DNA of 5,521 nucleotides, taken from positions 1 to 5,521 of the forward strand of contig DCFS01000010.1 in the NCBI GenBank assembly GCA_002319875.1. Reading direction: 5' to 3'. The position numbers and the translations under genes were made by a program. The stretch's first letter is position 1. The number at the start of each line of letters is the position of its first letter. This document shows positions 1-5,521 of this stretch, piece by piece. This stretch comes from Treponema sp. UBA1798 (GTDB lineage: Bacteria > Spirochaetota > Spirochaetia > Treponematales > Treponemataceae). Under the pieces are notes generated by a model. The model did not search any database and was not told the origin of the DNA. It saw only the letters and a program-made list of their open reading frames with translations.

Positions 1-110
1 CGTCCCAAGGGGCGGGGTATTAAACCCTCCGCACGAATAAAGAAACAAAAATCAGGTACGCTTTCCTTATATTTTACGGTAGCTTTACACATAAAATACA
101 ATCGTGTACT
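1..110. other. Upstream intergenic segment, GC-rich end then AT-rich leader
   Basis: No gene can be assigned here. The first 35 bases are GC-rich (23 of 35) and contain an imperfect hairpin: GGGT (15-18) pairs with ACCC (24-27) around a 5-nt loop, and alternative pairing of 12-17 with 27-32 is possible. No T-run follows, so it is not a clear intrinsic terminator. The remainder is AT-rich. Frame 1 stays open from the window edge to a TGA at 112-114, which overlaps the yhbY ATG. Its translation (starting RPKGRGIKPSARIKK) resembles no family I know, so I do not call it a gene. The GC-rich end may be the tail of an upstream gene or element that is cut off by the window. Confidence 0.4.
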
Positions 111-112
111 AT
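84..112 (+). promoter_or_regulatory. Possible sigma-70-type promoter for yhbY
   Basis: A TTTACA box (84-89, five of six matches to TTGACA) lies 17 bp before TACTAT (107-112, four of six matches to TATAAT). Transcription would begin near 119-120, right at the second in-frame ATG of yhbY. A competing -10-like box, TAAAAT at 92-97, has no good -35 partner. Both choices predict a very short or absent 5' leader. This rests on motif matching only. Confidence 0.3.
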
Positions 113-434
113 GATAAAGATGAAAGAACTTACAAGCAGTCAGCGTAAGCAACTCAGCGCTGCTGCCCAGACAATAAAACCGGTAGTGCAGATCGGACAG
201 AGCGGACTTACAGAAGGTGTAACCGGAAAAGTGGAACAGTCTCTGGCTGCTCATGAACTGATAAAAATTAAATTTCTTGAATTCAAAGATGAAAAACAGG
301 ACATCGCAAACAGGCTTGCAGAAAGCTGTGAAGCCGTCCTGGTCCGTATCATCGGGAACGTGGCCATACTGTACCGGCCGGCTGAAAAAGAAACAAGCCG
401 GAAATATGGCATCGTTTTTGATACGGAAAAATAA
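111..434 (+). CDS. yhbY: YhbY-family (CRS1/YhbY domain) RNA-binding protein
   Basis: A 107-residue protein that is a single CRS1/YhbY (CRM) domain, a KH-like RNA-binding fold. Family members (E. coli YhbY, B. subtilis YqeI) are about 97-100 residues, and E. coli YhbY associates with precursors of the large ribosomal subunit. Seen here are the family hallmarks in order: an N-terminal basic helix (SSQRKQL), the block KPVVQIGQSGLTEGV with the G-Q-S-G loop that contacts RNA in this fold, HELIKIKF, and the C-terminal IGNVAILYRP strand. The longest start is listed. The ATG at 120 (MKELTSSQRK) aligns better with E. coli YhbY (MNLSTKQKQ) and is equally likely. Neither start has a Shine-Dalgarno sequence. 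In many Firmicutes this gene follows obgE, but no obgE is visible here. A 104-bp AT-rich gap with promoter-like boxes separates it from carA, so it is probably not strictly part of the car operon. Confidence 0.93.
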   Translation: MIKMKELTSSQRKQLSAAAQTIKPVVQIGQSGLTEGVTGKVEQSLAAHELIKIKFLEFKDEKQDIANRLAESCEAVLVRIIGNVAILYRPAEKETSRKYGIVFDTEK

Positions 435-456
435 CATATATAATACGGCTCGTTTA

Positions 457-485
457 GTTACATTCATACTGTTTTCATGTATAAA
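457..485 (+). promoter_or_regulatory. Possible secondary promoter in the yhbY-carA gap
   Basis: GTTACA (457-462, four of six matches to TTGACA) lies 17 bp before TATAAA (480-485, five of six matches to TATAAT). A transcript from here would carry a carA leader of roughly 45 nt that includes the whole start-codon hairpin at 529-554. A further perfect TATAAT lies at 439-444, with TTGATA at 418-423, but its 15-bp spacing is short. The gap is AT-rich, so chance matches are expected. Confidence 0.2.
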
Positions 486-498
486 TATACATTCTTAC

Positions 499-527
499 TA
501 GGCACAGTTCTCTTAAATATGTATAAT
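499..527 (+). promoter_or_regulatory. Likely carA promoter adjacent to the start codon
   Basis: A perfect TATAAT (522-527) is preceded at 17 bp by TAGGCA (499-504, four of six matches to TTGACA). The expected transcription start is about 533-536, only 3-6 nt before the carA ATG at 539, giving a leaderless or nearly leaderless mRNA. That agrees with the absence of a Shine-Dalgarno sequence before carA. A long perfect palindrome (529-554) starts directly after the -10 box and would overlap the start point, as an operator would. No pyrimidine attenuator or anti-terminator structure is visible upstream. Confidence 0.42.
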
Positions 528-528
528 G

Positions 529-554
529 ATGCTTTAGTATGAGTACTAAAGCAT
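529..554 (+). promoter_or_regulatory. Perfect inverted repeat over the carA start codon
   Basis: ATGCTTTAGTA (529-539) and TACTAAAGCAT (544-554) are exact reverse complements, 11 bp each, around the 4-nt loop TGAG (540-543). The A of the carA ATG closes the stem, and its TG lies in the loop. As DNA this is a good dimer-repressor operator just downstream of the -10 box. As RNA it would be a stable hairpin holding the initiation codon, provided transcription starts upstream of 529. Nothing in this window encodes a regulator, so the ligand is unknown. Confidence 0.6.
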
Positions 555-1858
555 GCATTGTCCTTGCTAACGGACAGGTCTTTGAAGGAAACAGTTTTGG
601 AGCTACCGGGTGTATTACCGGGGAAGCAGTATTTACGACCGGCATGACGGGATATCTTGAAACCCTGACAGATCCGAGTTATTACGGGCAGATCGTGACA
701 CAAACGTTCCCCTTGATCGGAAATTACGGTGTCATCCCGCATGATTTTGAAAGCGCAAAAAGCCATGTGCGCGGATATATTGTCCGTTCCTGGTGCGATG
801 TTCCTTCCAATTTCAGGAATCAGGGAACAATTGATTCCTTTCTGAAATCAAACAACATTATAGGATTGTATGGTATTGATACGCGGAAACTGACAAAAGT
901 GCTCCGCGAAGCAGGTGTCATGAATGCCCGGCTCATTTCAGGCGACAGCAGTGAAGCAGCTGAAGAATTTGCCGCACTGGACAATCCTGTCAAAAAGGAA
1001 AAACTCCTGAAAGCAATACAGGCATACAAAATTGAAAATGCAGTCGAGTCGGTTACCTGTAATGCAGTAACAATAGAAGAACCTGCAGATATCATTTTTG
1101 CAGAATGTAAAAAATACCGCGCAGTTCCTGTTACAAAAGACGGCTTAAAAGTTAACGACCAGAAAAAAGCGATGAAAAACGGGAAAGGCAAAAAAGTTGT
1201 CATCTGGGACTTCGGCGCAAAAGCAAATATACGGCGTGAACTTCTGAAGCGGGGAATAAACGTTGTTACTGTTCCCTGTACAGCAACTGCAAAAGATATT
1301 CTCGCGCTGAATCCTGACGGGATTATGTTGACAAACGGACCGGGAGATCCCCAGGACAATACGGGAATCATTGCAGAACTGGGAAATCTTTGTAAGACTG
1401 ATGTCCCCATATTCGGTATCTGCCTCGGTCACCAGCTGCTGGCACTGGCAAAGGGAGCAAAGACAGTAAAACTCAAGTATGGCCACCGCGGGGCAAATCA
1501 GCCGGTAAAACAACTATCTACAGGACGCGTATATATCTCAAGCCAGAATCATGGTTATGCCGTTGAAAGCAGCACACTGCCGGAAGGTGCCATAGAAAGT
1601 TTCGTAAATACAAATGACAGAACCTGCGAAGGTATCACTTATACTGATATTCCGGCATTTTCAGTACAATTCCATCCGGAAGCATCTTCAGGGCCGCTGG
1701 ATCTTAATTTTCTTTTTGATGACTTTGTAGACCTGATAAATGACCATTCATATTTAAGAAATTTCAAAGCAGAACATAAAGCGATAGATGCTGTCGCCTA
1801 TTTCAAAACAACAATCAAATCAGAAAATATGGCCTGCACAGCCAGGGGTAACAAATAA
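539..1858 (+). CDS. carA: Carbamoyl-phosphate synthase small (glutaminase) subunit CarA
   Basis: The glutamine-hydrolysing subunit of cytosolic carbamoyl-phosphate synthase; it supplies ammonia to CarB through a tunnel. The N-terminal CPSase small-chain domain covers about residues 1-150 (FTTGMTGYLETLTDPSYYGQ, SNFRN, IDTRKLT). A class I glutamine amidotransferase domain follows from about residue 218 (VVIWDFGAKANIRREL, LTNGPGDPQD). The triad is intact: Cys295 in GICLGHQ, His379 and Glu381 in QFHPEAS. The Cys-His spacing of 84 equals that of E. coli CarA (Cys269, His353). At 439 residues it is longer than the usual 355-385. About 26 extra residues, lysine-rich, lie between the domains (about 175-217), and about 30 lie after the normal C-terminus. 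The ATG at 539 gives the normal N-terminus (MSTKACIVLANGQVFEG) but has no Shine-Dalgarno sequence and lies inside a perfect hairpin. The stop is one base before carB, so the two are one operon. Confidence 0.97.
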   Translation: MSTKACIVLANGQVFEGNSFGATGCITGEAVFTTGMTGYLETLTDPSYYGQIVTQTFPLIGNYGVIPHDFESAKSHVRGYIVRSWCDVPSNFRNQGTIDSFLKSNNIIGLYGIDTRKLTKVLREAGVMNARLISGDSSEAAEEFAALDNPVKKEKLLKAIQAYKIENAVESVTCNAVTIEEPADIIFAECKKYRAVPVTKDGLKVNDQKKAMKNGKGKKVVIWDFGAKANIRRELLKRGINVVTVPCTATAKDILALNPDGIMLTNGPGDPQDNTGIIAELGNLCKTDVPIFGICLGHQLLALAKGAKTVKLKYGHRGANQPVKQLSTGRVYISSQNHGYAVESSTLPEGAIESFVNTNDRTCEGITYTDIPAFSVQFHPEASSGPLDLNFLFDDFVDLINDHSYLRNFKAEHKAIDAVAYFKTTIKSENMACTARGNK

Positions 1859-1859
1859 A

Positions 1860-4800
1860 ATGCCGTTAAATTCCTCAATCAAAAAAGTCATGGTTATCGG
1901 ATCCGGTCCTATCGTCATCGGACAGGCAGCAGAATTTGATTATGCAGGAACTCAGGCCTGCAAAGCGTTAAAAGAACAGGGCATCAGCGTCGTTCTGGTA
2001 AACTCGAATCCGGCAACTCTTATGACCGACAACACGATGGCAGATGCCATATATATCGAACCGCTTATTCCTGAAACAGTACAGCGCATCATAGAAAAAG
2101 AAAAACCGGACAGCCTTCTTTCCACTCTTGGCGGACAGACCGGTCTTACACTCAGCATGGAACTCGCAAAATCAGGTTTTCTCAAGAAACACAATGTACG
2201 GCTTCTCGGAGCCAATCCTGAAACAATCGACAAAGCGGAAGACCGGCAGATATTCAAGGATACCATGCTGTCCATCGGAGAACCGTGTATCCCGTCAAAA
2301 GTTGTAACTACGCTTAAAGACGCACTTGCCTTTGCCGACGAAGTCATCGGGTATCCCGCAATCGTACGTCCGGCATTTACACTTGGCGGTACCGGCGGAG
2401 GCATCGCACAGACCCATGCCGAGCTGGAAGAAATAGCACACAACGGACTGCACCGGTCGCCCATCCACCAGATCCTGGTAGAAAAATGTATTTCAGGATG
2501 GAAAGAGATCGAGTTCGAAGTCATGAGGGATCACAGCGGCAACGTCATTACCGTATGCTCTATGGAAAATTTTGATCCGGTAGGTGTACATACGGGAGAT
2601 TCAATCGTTATTGCTCCGACAGTCACGCTTGCAGATAAAGAATACCAGATGCTCCGTTCAGCAGCGCTGAACATCATATCTGCACTCAGGATAGAAGGCG
2701 GCTGCAATGTCCAGTTTGCACTGAAACCTGACTGTTTTGAATATGCCGTAATTGAAGTCAATCCGCGTGTTTCACGCTCTTCCGCACTGGCGTCAAAAGC
2801 GACCGGTTATCCTATTGCAAAGGTAGCAACGCTCATTGCGATTGGCTATAACATGGATGAAATACCCAATGCAGTCACACGGAAGACAGCAGCCTGTTTC
2901 GAACCGGTACTGGATTATGTCGTAGTCAAGTTTCCGAAATGGCCTTTCGATAAGTTCGTCTATGCAAAACGTACACTTGGCACACAAATGAAAGCTACAG
3001 GCGAAGTCATGGCTATAGGACGGACCTTTGAAGAAGCGCTGATGAAAGCGGCACGGGGAGCAGAAGTCGGGGTCAACTCACTGCGGCTGAAAGCTTTTAC
3101 AGAAGAAAGTGATGAGCGCATCATCCAGAGAGTAGGAGAATGCACCGACCAGCGGCTTTTCGCCATATTCGAGGCTCTGAAAAGAGAGCTCCTTTCTATA
3201 GAAAAAATTCATGAAATTACCATGATCGACATATGGTTCCTTGCTAAAATCAATCGTCTTGTTGATATGGAAAAACAGATGGAAAATGCCAGGCAGAATA
3301 AAACTGAACTAACCGCAGAATTATATCTTGAGGCAAAAAAGGACGGTTATCCTGACAAAGTCATAGAAGATTTATCTGGTACAAAGATACCGGGAAGTAC
3401 CGGAATAATCAAAGAGGCACCAAAGGCGGCTGTTTTGCGGGCACAAGGCAAGCTGGCACATATTCCGGCCACCTATAAAATGGTTGATACGTGCGCAGGC
3501 GAGTTCAATGCAGAGACACCGTATTTTTACGGCGGCTACGATACGGAAAATGAAGCTGAAGAATTTCTTGCAGAACGAACAGCGTCGCGCAGCCGTAAAG
3601 GTACAGTCATAGTCCTCGGTTCAGGACCAATCCGTATCGGACAGGGAATCGAATTCGACTATGCTTCGGTACAGTGTGTCTGGTCGCTTAAAAAACTCGG
3701 ATATGAAGTAGCTATCATTAATAACAATCCGGAAACGGTTTCCACGGATTTCGATACGGCAGACAGGCTGTATTTTGAACCGCTGACACCTGAGGATGTC
3801 ATGAGCGTTATCAACACTGAAAAACCGGTCGGCGTTGTTGTGGCATTCGGCGGACAGACCGCGATAAAACTTACTAAATTCCTCGACAGCCAGGGTATCA
3901 GAATACTCGGAACCAGTGCCGATTCCATCGACATTGCGGAAGACAGGGAACGTTTTGAAAAACTGTGTGAAAAACTGCATATCAACAAACCTAAAGGGGA
4001 AACCGTCTTTACAACGAAAGAGGCTTTAGCTTCTGCAGAGCGCATCGGTTATCCGGTTTTGCTGAGGCCGTCCTATGTACTCGGCGGACAGAACATGATC
4101 ATTGCCTTTACCGGCGATGATATAAAGGAATACATGGCTATCATCCTCTCGCAGGGTATTGAAAATCCGGTCCTTATCGATAAATACATGATGGGCATAG
4201 AACTGGAAGTAGATGCCATCTGCGATGGAGAAGATATCCTGATACCCGGTATCATGGAACACATAGAACGTACCGGTATTCATTCCGGTGATTCCATCGC
4301 CGTATACCCGTCATGGAATTTGAACGATATTCTCCGTGAAAAGATTCTGAACCAGTCACGGGAACTTGCGCTTGCCCTCGGTACGAAAGGGCTCGTAAAC
4401 ATACAATATCTCATCTATAACAACGATCTGTATATAATAGAGGTAAATCCGCGTTCCAGCCGGACTGTACCGTACATCAGTAAAGTTACCGGTGTTCCGA
4501 TGGTTGAACTTGCCACCCGTGCAATGCTCGGCGAAAAAGTCAAAACTTTCGGATTTGGTACCGGCCTGTACCGGATTCCACCCTATTTTGCTGTAAAAGT
4601 ACCCGTGTTCAGCTTTGAAAAACTTATGGATGTAGATACGCATCTCGGTCCTGAAATGAAATCCACCGGTGAAGTCTTAGGACTGGCATCTACGATGGAA
4701 GAAGCAATCTACAAAGGTCTCATTGCGGCCGGATATCAAATGAAAAGAAGCGGCGGAATCCTGTTTACTGTACGGAAAACAGACCAGTATGAAATTCCGG

Positions 4801-5521
4801 ATCTTGCCCGAAAGTTTTACGATATGGGATTCAGGCTGTATGCTACAGAGGGAACAGCAAAAGTTATCAGCGATTTCGGTATGGAAGTAACTGTTGTAAA
4901 CAAGATACATGAAAATCCCGATAATAATCTTCTCACGCTGCTCGACTCCGGCAAAATAGACTATGTTATTTCAACAAGCGCAAAAGGCCGCGACCCGCAT
5001 GCAGACAGCGTCCGCATGCGGCGGCATGCCGTTGAACGAGACATTCCCTGCCTTACCGCTATCGATACCGCAAATGCAATCGCAAACTGTCTTGCCAGCC
5101 GTTATTCGGCAGACAATGTCGAACTGGTAAATATCAACGACCTGCGGACAGGCAGAGAAAAACTCCGCTTCAGCAAAATGCAGAGCGCAGGTAATGATTT
5201 TATCGTAATCAACGCGATGGCACAGGATGTGAAAAATCCTGCAGGACTAAGCGTACGATTATGCAACCGGCGGACAGGCATCGGAGCGGATTCACTTGTA
5301 CTTATCAGGCGAAGTACAAAAGCAGATGCATACATGCAGTTCTTTAACCAGGACGGATCAGAAGGCCGCATGGCGGGCAATGCAATACGCTGCGTAGCAA
5401 AATATCTGTTTGACAACAACATTAACGGGATCGCTTCCCGACATGCACTGAAAACCGATCCGACAGCAACCATAACCATAGAAACCGTAAGTGGTATAAA
5501 AACACTTACGCTCTATAAACT
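1860..5521 (+). CDS. carB: Carbamoyl-phosphate synthase large subunit fused to a diaminopimelate epimerase domain (partial 3')
   Basis: One uninterrupted frame of 1220 visible codons, open at the window end. CarB makes carbamoyl phosphate from bicarbonate, ammonia and two ATP. The first ATP-grasp half has Arg129, Arg170, Glu299 and Asn301 (EVNPRVSR), almost exactly at E. coli numbering. A linker/oligomerisation region follows (DIWFLAKINRLVDME to VDTCAGEF). The second half starts near residue 580 (GSGPIRIGQGIEFDY), with Arg696, Arg736 (LRPSYVLGG), Glu861 and Asn863. An MGS-like allosteric domain spans about 960-1075 (YATEGTAKVI). E. coli CarB ends at 1073 residues; here a short linker (about 1076-1101, with VELVNINDL) leads straight into a DapF N-lobe from Leu1102. 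Leu1102 occupies the place of the usual DapF initiator Met. The ATG at 1860 is one base after the carA stop, with a weak AGGGG at 1844-1848. All CarB catalytic residues checked are present, so the synthase should be active. Confidence 0.95.
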   Translation, partial: MPLNSSIKKVMVIGSGPIVIGQAAEFDYAGTQACKALKEQGISVVLVNSNPATLMTDNTMADAIYIEPLIPETVQRIIEKEKPDSLLSTLGGQTGLTLSMELAKSGFLKKHNVRLLGANPETIDKAEDRQIFKDTMLSIGEPCIPSKVVTTLKDALAFADEVIGYPAIVRPAFTLGGTGGGIAQTHAELEEIAHNGLHRSPIHQILVEKCISGWKEIEFEVMRDHSGNVITVCSMENFDPVGVHTGDSIVIAPTVTLADKEYQMLRSAALNIISALRIEGGCNVQFALKPDCFEYAVIEVNPRVSRSSALASKATGYPIAKVATLIAIGYNMDEIPNAVTRKTAACFEPVLDYVVVKFPKWPFDKFVYAKRTLGTQMKATGEVMAIGRTFEEALMKAARGAEVGVNSLRLKAFTEESDERIIQRVGECTDQRLFAIFEALKRELLSIEKIHEITMIDIWFLAKINRLVDMEKQMENARQNKTELTAELYLEAKKDGYPDKVIEDLSGTKIPGSTGIIKEAPKAAVLRAQGKLAHIPATYKMVDTCAGEFNAETPYFYGGYDTENEAEEFLAERTASRSRKGTVIVLGSGPIRIGQGIEFDYASVQCVWSLKKLGYEVAIINNNPETVSTDFDTADRLYFEPLTPEDVMSVINTEKPVGVVVAFGGQTAIKLTKFLDSQGIRILGTSADSIDIAEDRERFEKLCEKLHINKPKGETVFTTKEALASAERIGYPVLLRPSYVLGGQNMIIAFTGDDIKEYMAIILSQGIENPVLIDKYMMGIELEVDAICDGEDILIPGIMEHIERTGIHSGDSIAVYPSWNLNDILREKILNQSRELALALGTKGLVNIQYLIYNNDLYIIEVNPRSSRTVPYISKVTGVPMVELATRAMLGEKVKTFGFGTGLYRIPPYFAVKVPVFSFEKLMDVDTHLGPEMKSTGEVLGLASTMEEAIYKGLIAAGYQMKRSGGILFTVRKTDQYEIPDLARKFYDMGFRLYATEGTAKVISDFGMEVTVVNKIHENPDNNLLTLLDSGKIDYVISTSAKGRDPHADSVRMRRHAVERDIPCLTAIDTANAIANCLASRYSADNVELVNINDLRTGREKLRFSKMQSAGNDFIVINAMAQDVKNPAGLSVRLCNRRTGIGADSLVLIRRSTKADAYMQFFNQDGSEGRMAGNAIRCVAKYLFDNNINGIASRHALKTDPTATITIETVSGIKTLTLYK
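5163..5521 (+). other. DapF-like epimerase module at the C-terminus of CarB (partial, first catalytic Cys replaced by Ala)
   Basis: This is the N-terminal 119 residues of a diaminopimelate epimerase fold, in the carB frame. Diagnostic blocks in order are LRFSKMQSAGNDFIVIN (compare H. influenzae MQFSKMHGLGNDFVVV), RLCNRRTGIGADSLVLI, FFNQDGSEGRMAGNAIRCVAKYL, and ITIETVSGIKTL. Asn1112 of the GND motif and Asn1163 of FNxDGSE match the substrate-binding Asn11 and Asn64 of H. influenzae DapF. The family motif M-C-G-N-[GA]-x-R-C reads M-A-G-N-A-I-R-C here, so Ala1172 (codon GCG, 5373-5375) stands where catalytic Cys73 is expected. Cys1178 matches the second, non-catalytic cysteine. There is no internal start that keeps the first strand: the nearest ATG (5178) falls inside the KM of SKMQ. 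The C-lobe with the second catalytic Cys lies outside the window. Identity as a DapF-family fold is firm; epimerase activity is doubtful. Confidence 0.93.

Noticed and set aside
1..114. Frame 1 open from the window edge, ending in a TGA that overlaps the yhbY ATG
   Set aside because: The ATGA overlap looks operon-like, but the translation across the AT-rich stretch resembles no protein family and promoter-like boxes lie within it.
277..501. Plus-strand 74-codon frame overlapping the end of yhbY
   Set aside because: It is out of frame with the conserved YhbY domain, has no ribosome-binding site, and its tail is low-complexity intergenic sequence.
435..538. PyrR-type attenuator, riboswitch or intrinsic terminator between yhbY and carA
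   Set aside because: No stem followed by a T-run and no PyrR binding-loop consensus; the only strong structure is the palindrome at 529-554.
820..1410. Long minus-strand open frame (196 codons) opposite carA
   Set aside because: It lies wholly inside carA, whose protein is clearly conserved; the minus-strand translation matches no family and looks like an antisense shadow.
1952..2524. Minus-strand open frame of 190 codons opposite carB
   Set aside because: It is serine- and proline-rich antisense of the conserved first ATP-grasp half of CarB, with no recognisable domain.
3621..4045. Overlapping minus-strand open frames opposite the second CarB half
   Set aside because: Two frames are open over the same conserved coding sequence, which is typical of antisense shadows.
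5102..5479. Minus-strand open frame across the CarB-DapF junction
   Set aside because: The plus-strand frame gives clear DapF motifs throughout; the minus-strand product has none.
5163..5521. DapF as a separate gene with its own start
   Set aside because: There is no stop after CarB, no Shine-Dalgarno sequence, and the only nearby ATG (5178) would remove the conserved first strand of the fold.

Overview
The window reads as a compact, fully plus-strand piece of bacterial chromosome. It holds a small RNA-binding protein of the CRS1/YhbY family, then the two subunits of the arginine/pyrimidine carbamoyl-phosphate synthase, carA and carB. The carB frame has no stop where CarB should end. It runs in frame into the N-terminal half of a diaminopimelate epimerase (DapF), which is cut by the window end. 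CarA and CarB read most like Firmicutes proteins (Clostridia or Negativicutes style). The YhbY copy has a 'KFLEFKDEK' stretch that I associate loosely with spirochaetes, so the phylum is not settled. No mobile element, CRISPR array, tRNA or rRNA is visible.

Layout: positions 1-110 are non-coding or the tail of something upstream, with a GC-rich end and then an AT-rich promoter-like stretch. yhbY follows (111-434, with an equally plausible start at 120). A 104-bp AT-rich gap (435-538) carries several -10-like boxes. carA (539-1858) and carB-dapF (1860 to beyond the window end) are separated by one base, so they are co-transcribed and probably translationally coupled. CarA frees ammonia from glutamine. 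CarB uses it with bicarbonate and two ATP to make carbamoyl phosphate for arginine and pyrimidine synthesis. DapF normally converts LL- to meso-diaminopimelate for lysine and peptidoglycan, so the fusion joins two separate pathways in one polypeptide.

Three things deserve attention. (1) The CarB-DapF fusion is direct: there is no stop, no frameshift and no internal start that would give a complete DapF. (2) In the fused epimerase the position of the first catalytic cysteine is alanine (Ala1172, in M-A-G-N-A-I-R-C), although the rest of the N-lobe looks well kept. The domain may therefore be a non-epimerising binding or regulatory module. (3) A perfect 11-bp inverted repeat with a 4-nt loop (529-554) sits exactly over the carA start codon, just after a perfect TATAAT box (522-527). 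Neither yhbY nor carA has a visible Shine-Dalgarno sequence, so this looks like an operator or start-codon hairpin on a nearly leaderless transcript.
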